DNA of 64,000 bases from Streptomyces sp. ICBB 8177. GTDB lineage: Bacteria > Actinomycetota > Actinomycetes > Streptomycetales > Streptomycetaceae. Below, in pieces: positions 25,039-37,777 of the stretch. The position numbers were made by a program, and so were the translations under genes. Below the pieces are notes generated by a model, which did not search any database, had not been told where the DNA came from, and saw only the letters and a program-made list of their open reading frames with translations. The stretch lies in NCBI RefSeq assembly GCF_003144095.1, contig NZ_NSKH01000023.1, forward strand, positions 649,694 to 713,693. The letters run 5' to 3'. Numbering within the stretch: the stretch's first letter is position 1; every line of letters starts with the position of its first letter.

Positions 25039-26526
25039 GTGACCAAGGAAGCCAACACCCGGCTCGCGGACCTGTTCGGCCTCACCGGCTGGTCCAAGGG
25101 CGAGCTGGCGAGGATGGTCAACCGGCAGGCGGCGGCCATGGGCCATCCGCAGCTGTCGACCGACACCTCACGGGTGCGCCGCTGGATCGAGACCGGCGAG
25201 ACGCCGCGCGATCCCGTGCCCAAAGTGCTGGCCGCCCTGTTCACCGAGCGTCTCGGTCGTGTCGTGACCATCGAGGACCTCGGGTTCGGCCGGCGACGGC
25301 GAACGGCCAGGAAGCAGGCCGAGGACGGCCTGCCGTGGCCACCGGAGCGAACCGCCGCGGTCCTCACCGAATTCACGGGAATGGACCTCATGCTCAACCG
25401 ACGCGGTCTGATGGGCGCGGGCGCCGCGCTCGCCGCCGGCTCCGCCCTCAGCTCTGCCATGTACGACTGGCTGCACTCCGACCCGGCCCTGGCGGCCGAC
25501 GCCCCCGCCCTCGACGACCCCCTGCACCCGGCGAACGCCTCGGCCGCCGGATTCGACCGCTACGAGGCCGCGCCGGTGGGCTCCGACGAGATCGAGGCGC
25601 TGGAACACTCCGTCGAGGTCTTCCGCGCCTGGGACGCCTCCCGCGGCGGCGGCCTGCAACGCAAGGCGGTCGTCGGGCAGTTGAACGAGGTCGGCGGCAT
25701 GCTCGCCTACCGCCACCCGGCGCACCTGCAACGCAGGCTGTGGGGCGTGGCCGCCAACCTGGCCGTGCTGGCGGGCTGGATGTCGCACGACGTCGGTCTG
25801 GAGCCCACCGCGCAGAAGTACTTCGTCATCGCCGCGCACGCGGCCAGGGAAGGCGGCGACCGGCCCCGCGCGGGCGAGGCGCTGTCCCGGGCCGCCCGGC
25901 AGATGATCCACCTGGGCCGCCCCGACGACGCGCTGGACCTGATGAAGCTGGCCAAGACCGGCTCGGGCGAGCAGACCCTGCCGCGTACCCGGGCGATGCT
26001 CCACACCATCGAGGCGTGGGCGCAGGCGTCCAAGGGCCGGGGGCAGGCCATGCGCCGCACGCTCGGCGAGGCGGAGGAGCTGTTCACCGCCGACAAGGGC
26101 GACGTGCCGCCGCCCAGTTGGATGCAGAACTTCGACGAGGCCGACCTGCACGGCATGCAGGCGCTCGCCTACCGCACCCTCGCCGAGCACGACCCGTCCG
26201 CCGCCGTCCCCGCCCAGCGGCACGCCCAACTCGCCCTACAGCTACGCAACTCGGGCCACGAGCGGTCGAAGATCTTCGACTACATCTCCATGGCGTCGGC
26301 CTGCTTCATCGCCGACGATCCCGAACAGGCCGACCGGTACGCCCGGTTGGCGCTGCTGACCATCGGCCAGACGTCGTCGCACCGCACCTGGGACCGGCTG
26401 CGCGAGATGTACCGGCTGACCGGGCGGTACGCGGAGTACAACGGCATCCAGGACCTGCGGGACGAGATCCGGCTGGCGCTGCCCAGGAAGGGGGCGACGC
26501 CGAACGCCGCGTCACGGCAGGTGTGA
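25039..26526 (+). CDS. NsdA/NsdB-like TPR regulator
   Basis: A 495-residue regulator resembling NsdA, a negative regulator of differentiation and antibiotic production in Streptomyces, and its paralogue NsdB. The N-terminus has the family signature [15 protein letters not shown] and [17 protein letters not shown] followed by [20 protein letters not shown], an atypical helix-turn-helix-like domain. Near residue 120 is [20 protein letters not shown], a short hydrophobic segment also seen in NsdA. From about 170 to 480 the protein is alpha-helical with tetratricopeptide-like repeats ([48 protein letters not shown]). GTG 25039 follows a GGGGG site. I am sure of the family but not of which paralogue it is. 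Confidence 0.82.
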   Translation: MTKEANTRLADLFGLTGWSKGELARMVNRQAAAMGHPQLSTDTSRVRRWIETGETPRDPVPKVLAALFTERLGRVVTIEDLGFGRRRRTARKQAEDGLPWPPERTAAVLTEFTGMDLMLNRRGLMGAGAALAAGSALSSAMYDWLHSDPALAADAPALDDPLHPANASAAGFDRYEAAPVGSDEIEALEHSVEVFRAWDASRGGGLQRKAVVGQLNEVGGMLAYRHPAHLQRRLWGVAANLAVLAGWMSHDVGLEPTAQKYFVIAAHAAREGGDRPRAGEALSRAARQMIHLGRPDDALDLMKLAKTGSGEQTLPRTRAMLHTIEAWAQASKGRGQAMRRTLGEAEELFTADKGDVPPPSWMQNFDEADLHGMQALAYRTLAEHDPSAAVPAQRHAQLALQLRNSGHERSKIFDYISMASACFIADDPEQADRYARLALLTIGQTSSHRTWDRLREMYRLTGRYAEYNGIQDLRDEIRLALPRKGATPNAASRQV

Positions 26527-26583
26527 CCGGGGGCGCCCGGCGGCGGCCACGGCACCGGGCGGGTGCCACGGCGCCGGCCGTCG

Positions 26584-28032
26584 CTACGCGATCCGCGCGA
26601 CGAGCACGCACGCGTCGTCGTCGCGTTCAGGTGAGCCGAGTTCCTCGACGATGGCGCGCACGCAGTCCTGCGCGCTGCGGGCCTCGGCGAAACGGGGGGC
26701 CAGGGCCAGCAGCCGGTCGGTTCCGCAGACGTCGTCCCCGGCCCTGCGCGGCACCAGGCCGTCCGTGTGCAGCACCAGCAGATCACCGGCGTGCAACCGC
26801 TCCACCCGCTGTCCGTACGCGGCCCGTTGGGTCGCGCCCAGCAGCACCCCCTCCGGTGGCTCCAGGGCGCGGCCTGCACCGTCCCGGAACAGCAGCGGAG
26901 CGGGGTGCCCGGCCTGCGACCAGGTCAGCAGTCGTTCACCCGACTCGTAGCGGCAGCACAGCGCGCTGCCCAGGGCGGGCTGGGCCGAGCGGTCGATCAG
27001 CTGGTTGAGCCGGGCCAGCAAGGGGCCGGGCTCCAGGCCGGCGAGTGCCATGCCGCGCACCGCGCCCAGCATCATCGCCATCCCCGAAGTGGCGGCCACG
27101 CCGTGGCCGGTGAGATCGCCGACCGTCAACAGCGTGGTGCCGTCCGGGAGTTGCATGGCGTCGTACCAGTCGCCGCCGATCAGCGCGCTGGTGCCGCACG
27201 GCAGGTAGTGGGCGGCGAGGTCGAGGGCGGGCGCGGCGCCGGACGGCAGCAGTGCCGAGCCACGCCACGGCGGCAGCACGGCCTCCTGCAACTCGACCGC
27301 GAGCCGGTGTTCGGTGCGGGCGACCTGCTGCTCGCGGCGCAGTGAGGCACGGGTCTCGCGCACCGTGCGCTGGCTGCGGCGCAGTTCGCTGACGTCGCGC
27401 AGCACCGCCCACATCGAGGCGGTGGCGCCGTCCGCGTCCAGCACCGGTTCACCCACCATGTGCACCGTGCGCACCGAGCCGTCCGGGCGCACGATGCGGA
27501 ACTCCCCGTCGAGCGGCCTGCCGTCGACCAGGCAGGCGGTGACCATCGCGGTCATCGCCTCCTGGTCCTCGGTGAACAGCCAGGACGGAAGCTCGTCCAG
27601 CGTCAGCGGACCGTCCTGCCGGGTCCGCCCGAAGATCCGGAACAGCTCGTCGGACCACTCCACCTCGTCGGTGAGCAGATTCCACTCCGCGCTGCCCGCC
27701 CGGCCCAGCGCACGCACACCGGAGGGCGCGGGCGGCGGCTGCTCCCCGGGCTCCGGGTAGGCCGCGCCCTCGGCCGCCTCGTCGTCCCGCAGGCCCTCCT
27801 TCAACTGGCCGAGGTGGTCGCCCAGATCGTCCAGGTGGTGCGCCGCCAGGTCGCACAGTGCCCGCTGCCAGCGCCCCAGCGCGTCGTCGCCCTCCCCGGC
27901 CGTCCCCGGCCGCGCGTCACGGCGTACGGCGTCGAGCTGGCCGCGGAGCCGGCGGGCCTGGGAGATGAGGGAGTCGACTCCGCCGGGGCGCGGCGCGGGC
28001 GCGGCGTGATCCTCATGCAGGTGGGACGGCAT
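26584..28032 (-). CDS. PAS-domain SpoIIE-type PP2C phosphatase
   Basis: A 482-residue Ser/Thr phosphatase of the RsbU/SpoIIE class, predicted to dephosphorylate an anti-anti-sigma factor. After a helical N-terminus, a PAS domain (about 110-235) shows EWNLLTDEVEWSDELFRIFGR, FRIVRPDGSVRTVHMVGEPV and WAVLRDVSE. A short coiled segment (RTVRETRASLRREQQVARTEHRLAVELQEAVLP, read in parts) links to the PP2C domain. That domain has metal-binding aspartates in LIGGDWYDAMQL and VGDLTGHGVAAT and ends with ERDDDACVLVARI. No membrane helix is seen. ATG 28032 has GGAG six bases upstream. It converges on the NsdA-like gene with 57 bases between. Confidence 0.9.
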   Translation of the reverse strand: MPSHLHEDHAAPAPRPGGVDSLISQARRLRGQLDAVRRDARPGTAGEGDDALGRWQRALCDLAAHHLDDLGDHLGQLKEGLRDDEAAEGAAYPEPGEQPPPAPSGVRALGRAGSAEWNLLTDEVEWSDELFRIFGRTRQDGPLTLDELPSWLFTEDQEAMTAMVTACLVDGRPLDGEFRIVRPDGSVRTVHMVGEPVLDADGATASMWAVLRDVSELRRSQRTVRETRASLRREQQVARTEHRLAVELQEAVLPPWRGSALLPSGAAPALDLAAHYLPCGTSALIGGDWYDAMQLPDGTTLLTVGDLTGHGVAATSGMAMMLGAVRGMALAGLEPGPLLARLNQLIDRSAQPALGSALCCRYESGERLLTWSQAGHPAPLLFRDGAGRALEPPEGVLLGATQRAAYGQRVERLHAGDLLVLHTDGLVPRRAGDDVCGTDRLLALAPRFAEARSAQDCVRAIVEELGSPERDDDACVLVARIA

Positions 28033-28600
28033 GACTGTCTCCGGAAGGTGCTCGGGCTCCGGCGCCCTGCGGGGGCGCGGGACGGCAATCGGGCCAGTGA
28101 CGACTGTTGCACACAGCGCGATGGTCCGTAAGGGTTTCCGCGATACCCGTTCCGGTGGTGCTCCTGGCATATCCGGCCCCACGACGGCTCGAAGGCGACC
28201 CGGGGGAGGAGGACGCCAGGTTGACGCGGGGTTGACGCTCGCCGGACACGGAGAGCGACAGCCGGCGGGGGCGGAACCGGGCGCCCGGGCGTTTCATGGC
28301 GTTTCGCCGCCCGTCCGCGCGTTCGACGCTCACTCACGGCACCGGAGGCTCGGGGCGCCCTCGTACCCGCCCCGATGACCGCCGTACGCCCCCGCGTGGC
28401 CGGAGGACCACCGCCGGGGCGGCCACCAGCGGCTACGGCCGGTATGCTGCGGCGCGCTCGCGCACCCGCGTCGCGGAAGCGGTCCCAGGCCGCCGACGCC
28501 GACACCGCACGGCATACAGCCCGCGTCCAGCGGTAAGGATGCGGGAGTCGGCAGCGGAAATCCCGTTGCACCGTAACCCTCCGCACCGGATGCTGACCTC
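28033..28600. other. Divergent intergenic region, no supported gene
   Basis: This 568-base region lies between the phosphatase and HEAT-repeat genes, which diverge. The part at about 28090-28170 has lower GC and probably contains the phosphatase promoter. GGTATGCT at about 28440 offers a TATGCT hexamer for the rightward gene, but it is 155 bases from that start. Several ORFs of about 100 codons overlap here, and none has a ribosome site or recognisable features. Confidence 0.4.
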
Positions 28601-30019
28601 ATGTTCGACCCAGACATAGCGCCCAGTGGCACCCTTCTCGGCCTCCTCCAGCGGGGGCGCGGGGACGGGACCCTGCACGCCCTCGCGGAACAGCGCGGCG
28701 AGGCACTCGCCGCGCTGGAGAGGTGCGTCCTGAGCGACCCCCGCCGCGACTGGCAGGTCGAGTCGCGGTCCTTGTACTACGCCCGCCTGTACTCCGAGCT
28801 CGAGGGCGGACTCGACGGGATCGAACAGCATCTCTTCCACCCCGATGACCTCCTGGACACCGACGAGCAGCGCACCGGCCTCGCCCTGTCCGTCCTGGGC
28901 CACCTCGCCGGGTACGGGCGCCGTGACGCGCTGCGGCTGCTGCGCGACTACGCGGCGCGCGGCGGCAACTGGGAGTGGGCGCTCGACGAGCTGGCGCTGC
29001 GGGCCGACGACGCGACCCTGCGCGCCCTGGCCCCCGCCGTCCTCGGCCGTTTCCCCGGGGACGCCGAGGGCGACGCCGCGTTGGCCAGGGCCGTGCGCGA
29101 GGCGTACGAGCCGCGGCCCTGGCGGCTGTGGGCCGAGGACCCGGTGCACGGCGAGCGCGTGCGGGCCGCCCGGGAACGCGGATCGTTCGACCGCTGGCAG
29201 CGGCAGATGCGCCCGGCCGGGCCCACGCCCGGCTGGAGCGTCCGCGACGTCCTGCGGTGGGCGCAGGAGGGACTCGACGGCCACCCCACGCAAGCCCGCG
29301 ACGCCCCCGCCGCACGCTGCCTGGCCGCGGTGGCCGGGCCCGAGCACCGCGGCGAGCTGCTGGACGCCGCGCGCCGAGGCCCCGAGGCGGCCCGCGCCGC
29401 CGCCCTGCGCCACCTCGCCGACCGCCAGGATCCAGACGTCCTCGCGCTGATCGAGGCGGCGAGCGCCGATCCCTCTCCGGTGGTCGCCCGCGCCGCGCTG
29501 GAGTCGTTCTCCCGGATGCGCAGCGTCGCCGCCCTGGACCGCGCCCGAGCCTGGGCCGGACGCGACGACGACCTGGGCGCCGCCGCCGCCCGGATGCTCG
29601 CGCTCCTCGGCGGCCCCGAGGACACCGCCCGGGTGCTGTCCGCCCTGCGCCGCGCCGTGCGCACGCACGGCGCTGACGCCGACGGCCTCGACGTGCTGAT
29701 CGAGGGCGTCGGCAGGCTGTCGATCGGCTGCGCAGCCCCGGTGCTGCGACACGTCTACCGCGAGACCGCCTCCTCCCACCTGCGCGGCTGCGCCGCCCGC
29801 GCGCTGGCCGCCACCGATCCGGCGTTCGCCCAGGGCTTCGCCATCGAGTGCCTGTGGGACTGCGAGGAGACCACCCGCGAACTCGCCGCCCGGCACGCCA
29901 CCACCGGGGACGTGCGCGTCCTGGCGCGGCTGCGCAGCCTGGCCGCAGACCCGGCCGAGGAGGCCGAGGTGCAGACGGCGGTACGCGGCAGGCTCAGCAC
30001 GCCGGAGCCGCTGACCTGA
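28601..30019 (+). CDS. HEAT-repeat domain-containing protein
   Basis: A 472-residue all-helical protein. The C-terminal two thirds are HEAT/PBS-lyase-like repeats, visible as helix pairs such as AARAAALRHLADRQDPDVLALIEA, SPVVARAALESFSRM and LRGCAARALAATDPAFAQGF. The N-terminal 200 residues are a helical conserved region (LSVLGHLAGYGRRDALRLLRDYA). HEAT arrays are protein-binding scaffolds; no catalytic motif is present. The ATG at 28601 is in a context without a good Shine-Dalgarno sequence. The gene lies 94 bases upstream of the oxoprolinase gene on the same strand, but there is no evidence that the two act together. Confidence 0.75.
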   Translation: MFDPDIAPSGTLLGLLQRGRGDGTLHALAEQRGEALAALERCVLSDPRRDWQVESRSLYYARLYSELEGGLDGIEQHLFHPDDLLDTDEQRTGLALSVLGHLAGYGRRDALRLLRDYAARGGNWEWALDELALRADDATLRALAPAVLGRFPGDAEGDAALARAVREAYEPRPWRLWAEDPVHGERVRAARERGSFDRWQRQMRPAGPTPGWSVRDVLRWAQEGLDGHPTQARDAPAARCLAAVAGPEHRGELLDAARRGPEAARAAALRHLADRQDPDVLALIEAASADPSPVVARAALESFSRMRSVAALDRARAWAGRDDDLGAAAARMLALLGGPEDTARVLSALRRAVRTHGADADGLDVLIEGVGRLSIGCAAPVLRHVYRETASSHLRGCAARALAATDPAFAQGFAIECLWDCEETTRELAARHATTGDVRVLARLRSLAADPAEEAEVQTAVRGRLSTPEPLT

Positions 30020-30113
30020 GGCGACCGGGCCGCCGCGGGCCGCCGGATTCGGGCGCCCGGGTGGCGCCGGGCAGCGACGAGCCGGGCCGGACCACCGCTG
30101 CCAGAATGGAGGG

Positions 30114-33797
<3,684 letters not shown>

Positions 33798-34563
33798 CCG
33801 CCGGTCGTGGGGTGGTCGGCCAGGAACAGGATCGGGCGCCCGTGCGGCGGCACCTGGAGCGCCCCCAACGCCATTCCCTCGCTGGGCAGTTCGCCCTCGC
33901 GGGCGCGCGGCAGGGCCGGGCCCTCGGTGCGCAGGCCGATCCGGTTGCTCGCGCTGGAGACGCGGTAGTCCCCGGTGGCCAGCACCCGCAGGGCCGCGGG
34001 CGCGAACCAGTCGGCCCGGGGACCCGGCAGCAGCGGCAGCACCAACTCCTCGGGCGGCCCGGGCAGCGGCACCCGCTCCGGGCGCGCCGCCGCGCGGCTC
34101 GGCTCGCCCAGCGGCAGCACGTCGCCGTCGCGCAGTGGAGCGGGCCCCAGCCCGGACAGCAGGTCGGCCGACCTGCTGCCCAGGACGCGCGGTACGGCGA
34201 CGCCGCCCGCGAAGGCGACGTAGGAGCGGACCCCGTGGGTCGCCGGGCCCGCTTCGAGCACCGCGCCCGCCGGGAGCCGCACCGGCTCGCCCCACGCCGC
34301 CGGGCGCCCGTCGACGCGCACCGGGCAGGGGGCGCCCGTGACGGCCACGACGACCTCGCGGTCCGCCCGCAGCGCGCAGCCGGTGACCGTGGTCTCCAGC
34401 GTCGCCGCGTCCGGCGGGTTGCCGACGAGGCGGTTGGCGGCGCGGTGGGCGGGCGGGTCGAGCGCGCCCGCGGCCGGAACGCCGAGGTGCGCGTGGCCGG
34501 GACGGCCGAGATCCTGCGGGGTGGTCAGGGCTCCCGCCCGTACCACCGTGAGCCGTGCGCCGG

Positions 34564-35274
34564 TCATCGGCCGCCCTCCGGTACGAAGCGCACCGTGGTC
34601 CCGGGCGTGAGCAGGGCGGCGGGCTCGCGCGCCGGGTCCCACAGCGCGGCGTCCGTCGTCCCGATGACCTGCCAGCCGCCGGGGGAGGAGCGCGGGTAGA
34701 CGCCGGTGTACGGACCGGCCAGGCCGACCGAGCCGCTGGGGACGCTGGTTCGCGGCACCTCGCGTCGCGGCACGTGGCGGTGTTCGGGCAGCCCGGTCAG
34801 ATAGCCGAAGCCGGGCGCGAACCCGCAGAAGGCGACCCGGAACTCGGTGGCGGCGTGCTCCCGCGCCACCTCCCGCTCGGTCACGCCCCACCGCGCGGCC
34901 ACCGCCGCGAGGTCGGGCCCGTCGTAGCGGATCGGCAGTTCGACGACGCGCCGGGTGGACGGCCCGCGCGGCGGAATCCGCCAGGTGGCCAACTCGGCCG
35001 CGAAGGAGGCGGGTCGGTCGAGTCCGGTGAGCAGGATCGTGCGCGCGGCCGGAACGATCTCGCGGACGGCGGGCACAGCGTGAAGGCCCCCGTCGTGACC
35101 GTCGGACGGCGGGGTCGCCGACCGGCCGGTGCGGCGCAGGAGTTCCGCGTAGAGCGCCTCGACAGCCGCGCCGTCCGGCAGTTCGACCAGCAGCCCGTTG
35201 TCGCCGACCGGCAGCATCCGCATGCGCCCGCCGGACGGTTGCGTGGCGGCTTCCGCGGGGAGCAGGGTGGTCAC
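34564..35274 (-). CDS. pxpB: 5-oxoprolinase subunit PxpB (KipI-like allophanate hydrolase subunit 1)
   Basis: A 236-residue protein of the allophanate hydrolase subunit 1/KipI family. The core signature is present: VVELPIRYDGPDLAAVAARWG, HAATEFRVAFCGFAPGFGYLTGLP, VPSGSVGLAGPYTGVYPRSSPGGWQVIG and a final PGTTVRFVPEGG. The GTG start overlaps the pxpA stop by four bases. An internal ATG 17 codons later (MRMLPVGDNGLLVEL) is the alternative start and would begin the conserved domain directly. In PxpABC, B and C form the complex that works with PxpA in ATP-dependent opening of 5-oxoproline. Confidence 0.9.
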   Translation of the reverse strand: MTTLLPAEAATQPSGGRMRMLPVGDNGLLVELPDGAAVEALYAELLRRTGRSATPPSDGHDGGLHAVPAVREIVPAARTILLTGLDRPASFAAELATWRIPPRGPSTRRVVELPIRYDGPDLAAVAARWGVTEREVAREHAATEFRVAFCGFAPGFGYLTGLPEHRHVPRREVPRTSVPSGSVGLAGPYTGVYPRSSPGGWQVIGTTDAALWDPAREPAALLTPGTTVRFVPEGGR

Positions 35275-36050
35275 GCGAAGGCCGCCACCGGTACGCCGGC
35301 CGCCTCCAGCCCGGCGCGTACCCGCCGCACGAGACCGACCGCGCCGGGGGTGTCGCCGTGCAGGCACAACGACCGCGCCTCGACCGCGACCGTCCCCCCG
35401 TCCACCGACGTCACCTCCTGGCGCGTCGCCAGCCGCACCGAGCGGCGCACGACCGCGTCCGGGTCGATGACCACGGCGTCCGGCCAGGTGCGCGGCGCCA
35501 GGGCGCCGTCGCGGGTGTAGGCGCGGTCGGCGAACGCCTCGGCGACGACCGGCAGCCCCGCGCGTTCCGCCGCGGCGTGCAGCCGGGATCCGGGCAGGCC
35601 CAGGACGGGCAGCGCGCCCCCGGCCAGCCGGACGCCCGCGACGACCGCCTCCGCCTGCTCCTCGTCGTGGACGGCGCGGTTGTAGAGCGCGCCATGCGGT
35701 TTGACGTAGCTCACCGCCGAGCCGGCCGCCCGCGCGAAGACCTCCAACGCGCCGATCTGGTAGGCGACTTCGGCCGCCAGTTCGTCCGGCGGCACGTCCA
35801 TCGCCCGGCGGCCGAAGCCCGCAAGGTCGCGGTAGGACACCTGCGCGCCGATCCGCACCCCGCGCGCCGCGGCCAGTTCGCAGACCCGGCGCATGGTGCG
35901 CGGGTCCCCGGCATGGAAGCCGCAGGCGACGTTGGCGCTGGTGACCACGGTGAGCAACCGCTCGTCGTCGGTGAGGGTCCAGCGGCCGAAGCCCTCGCCG
36001 AGATCGGCGTTGAGGTCGATCGGCGCTGCGTTCTGCGCGTCGTCGGTCAT
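35271..36050 (-). CDS. pxpA: 5-oxoprolinase subunit PxpA (LamB/YcsF family)
   Basis: A 259-residue LamB/YcsF protein. Signatures are IDLNADLGEGFGRW, VTSANVACGFHAGDP, GVRIGAQVSYRDLAGFGRR, VSYVKPHGALYNRAVHD, and SLCLHGDTPGAVGLVRRVR. It heads the translationally coupled pxpA-pxpB-pxpC operon. TACGTT on the minus strand (36057-36062) ends six bases before the ATG and no Shine-Dalgarno is present, so the mRNA is probably leaderless. The palindromic operator at 36065-36081 lies immediately upstream of that hexamer, so control by the divergent GntR gene is likely. Confidence 0.92.
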   Translation of the reverse strand: MTDDAQNAAPIDLNADLGEGFGRWTLTDDERLLTVVTSANVACGFHAGDPRTMRRVCELAAARGVRIGAQVSYRDLAGFGRRAMDVPPDELAAEVAYQIGALEVFARAAGSAVSYVKPHGALYNRAVHDEEQAEAVVAGVRLAGGALPVLGLPGSRLHAAAERAGLPVVAEAFADRAYTRDGALAPRTWPDAVVIDPDAVVRRSVRLATRQEVTSVDGGTVAVEARSLCLHGDTPGAVGLVRRVRAGLEAAGVPVAAFA

Positions 36051-36064
36051 CGCCGTAACGTAAG

Positions 36065-36081
36065 GGATCGTTGAACAATCC
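36065..36081. promoter_or_regulatory. GntR/FCD operator 1, pxpA promoter
   Basis: GGATCGTTGAACAATCC is a 17-bp palindrome with one mismatched pair (GGATcGTT facing AACAaTCC). It lies 2 bp upstream of the presumed pxpA -10 (TACGTT on the minus strand), in the -35/-10 spacer. The same 17 bases recur at 36979-36995. The form GTT-N-AAC resembles FadR/FCD-type GntR sites. Confidence 0.8.
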
Positions 36082-36189
36082 GGCAAGAGGGGCGCTTGGC
36101 CCGGTCCCGGCGGCCGGTGTTGACTGCCTCCGCGAGCCGCCGGCCGGCGACCCGCGGCTAATCCGGCGGAACAGGGCGGAGAGGACGAC

Positions 36190-36912
36190 GTGAACGGTGC
36201 GGAGCGGGGGCTGTACGAGGTGGCTGGCCTGGAGACCGACCGGGCACTGCTCGGGCGCACCAGTACGGCGGAGCGGGTGGCCGACATCCTGCGCGACCGG
36301 ATCGCGGAGGGCTACTTCCCGCCCGGCACCCGGCTGTCGGAGGAGAGCATCGGCGGTGCGCTCGGCGTCTCGCGCAACACCCTGCGCGAGGCGTTCCGGC
36401 TGCTGACCCACGAACGGCTGCTGGTGCACCAGCTCAACCGCGGCGTCTTCGTCCGGGTCATCAGCGTCGCCGACCTGGACGACATCTACCGGGTACGGCG
36501 CCTCGTGGAGTGCGCCGCGCTGCGCACGGCCGACCTGAAGCGGCCCGGGGCGCTGGATGCGGTCGAGGCGGCGGTCGCGGCAGGCGAACGGGCCGCGGCG
36601 CAGCGGTCCTGGCAGGAGCTGTCCACCGCCAACATCCGCTTCCACCAGGCCCTCGTCGCCCTGGCCGGCAGCCCCCGCACCGACGAGCTGATGCGCGGCG
36701 TACTCGCCGAACTGCGGCTGGTCTTCCACGTGATGGACGACCCGCGCCGCTTCCACGAGCCGTACCTGACCCGCAACCGCCGCATCCTCGAAGCGCTCGC
36801 CGACGGCGAGGCGGCCCGCGCGCAGGACCTCCTGTCCGCCTACCTGGACGACTCCCAACGGCAGTTGTCGGGCGCTTACGCGGAACTGCTCGGAGCAGAG
36901 CACGAGGCGTAG
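36190..36912 (+). CDS. GntR-family regulator with FCD domain
   Basis: A 240-residue transcription factor. The N-terminal winged helix-turn-helix is clear: TAERVADILRDRIAEGYFPPGTRLSEESIGGALGVSRNTLREAFRLLTHERLL (read in parts), then GVFVRVISV. The FCD effector domain (about 95-235) shows LDDIYRVRRLVECAALR, NIRFHQALVALAGSPR, and the metal/ligand-binding His cluster in FHVMDDPRRFH and NRRILEALADGE. It lies between two promoters that carry the same palindrome and is divergent to pxpA, so it probably represses both pxpABC and the DUF969-DUF979-pcp side, with 5-oxoproline or glutamate as effector. GTG 36190 has GGAGAGGA upstream. Confidence 0.9.
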   Translation: MNGAERGLYEVAGLETDRALLGRTSTAERVADILRDRIAEGYFPPGTRLSEESIGGALGVSRNTLREAFRLLTHERLLVHQLNRGVFVRVISVADLDDIYRVRRLVECAALRTADLKRPGALDAVEAAVAAGERAAAQRSWQELSTANIRFHQALVALAGSPRTDELMRGVLAELRLVFHVMDDPRRFHEPYLTRNRRILEALADGEAARAQDLLSAYLDDSQRQLSGAYAELLGAEHEA

Positions 36913-36978
36913 GAGTGGGCGCTCCGGGCAGCGGAGGCGGGCGCCACCGGACGAATTCCCGGACGCCAACCCATTGTG

Positions 36979-36995
36979 GGATCGTTGAACAATCC
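36979..36995. promoter_or_regulatory. GntR/FCD operator 2, DUF969 promoter
   Basis: Identical to operator 1: GGATCGTTGAACAATCC. It ends 2 bp upstream of TAGCCT (36998-37003), the presumed -10 of the DUF969 gene, the same spacing as at pxpA. Both copies share one more G on the 5' side, 18 identical bases. Confidence 0.8.
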
Positions 36996-37060
36996 CCTAG
37001 CCTCCGATGCACTCTCCTCGCGAGCCACGTGAGGTCCCGCGCACGGAAGGCGGCGGACGC

Positions 37061-37777
37061 ATGCTCGCTCTGCTCGGCGTGCTCGTGGTGGTCGTCGGAT
37101 TCGCCACGAAACGCAATCCCCTCCTGGTGGTCGGCGTGGCGGGCATCGTCACCGGACTGCTCGGCGGCCTGTCGCCGCGCGCGGTGCTGGCCGCCTTCGG
37201 CACCGGCTTCGCCGACAGCCGCTCGGTGACCGTCTTCGCCATCACCCTGCCGGTGATCGGCCTGCTGGAGCGGTACGGACTGCGGGAACAGGGCCGCGCC
37301 CTGGTCGCCCGCTTCACCCGGCTGACCACCGGGCGCTTCCTCGCGCTCTACCTGATCCTGCGTCAACTCACGGCCGCGGTCGGCTTGGTGAGCCTGGGCG
37401 GGCCCGCGCAGACGGTGCGGCCGGTGGTCGCCCCGATGGCCGAGGGCGCCGCGGAACGCCGGTACGGCACGCTGCCCGCCCGGACCCGGGAGCGCGTCAG
37501 GTCGTTCGCCGCCAGCGCAGACAACGTCGGGCTGTTCTTCGGCGAGGACTGCTTCCTCGCGGTCGGCTCCATCCTGCTGATCACCGGCTTCGTCAACACC
37601 ACGTACCACACCCATCTGGAGCCGCTGGACCTCGCGTTGTGGGCGATGCCCACCGCGGCCTGCGCCTTCCTGCTGCACGGTGCGCGACTGCTGCGCCTGG
37701 ACCGTACGCTGGAGCGCGAACTCGGCGGCCGGGACCTGGGCGCGCAGCGCGCACGGACCGAGGAGGCGGCGGCGTGA
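37061..37777 (+). CDS. DUF969 membrane protein, putative permease component
   Basis: A 238-residue integral membrane protein of the DUF969 family with about six helices, opening MLALLGVLVVVVGFATKR and continuing LLVVGVAGIVTGLLGGLS, VTVFAITLPVIGLLE and SILLITGFVNTTY. A conserved loop contains SLGGPAQTVRPVVAPM and FFGEDCFLA. An in-frame ATG at 37007 is rejected because the -10 TAGCCT would place the transcription start beyond it; ATG 37061 also begins the first helix directly. The stop overlaps the DUF979 GTG. With DUF979, it is inferred to carry 5-oxoproline or pyroglutamyl compounds, from gene context only. Confidence 0.8.
   Translation: MLALLGVLVVVVGFATKRNPLLVVGVAGIVTGLLGGLSPRAVLAAFGTGFADSRSVTVFAITLPVIGLLERYGLREQGRALVARFTRLTTGRFLALYLILRQLTAAVGLVSLGGPAQTVRPVVAPMAEGAAERRYGTLPARTRERVRSFAASADNVGLFFGEDCFLAVGSILLITGFVNTTYHTHLEPLDLALWAMPTAACAFLLHGARLLRLDRTLERELGGRDLGAQRARTEEAAA

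Noticed and set aside
24683..25042. 119-codon plus-strand ORF in the divergent region
   Set aside because: It spans the hairpin and the decamer repeats, overlaps the NsdA-like start, and is compositionally a shadow.
37007..37060. Upstream ATG for the DUF969 gene
   Set aside because: It lies 3 bases after the -10 hexamer, so the transcript would start past it. The downstream ATG begins the first membrane helix.
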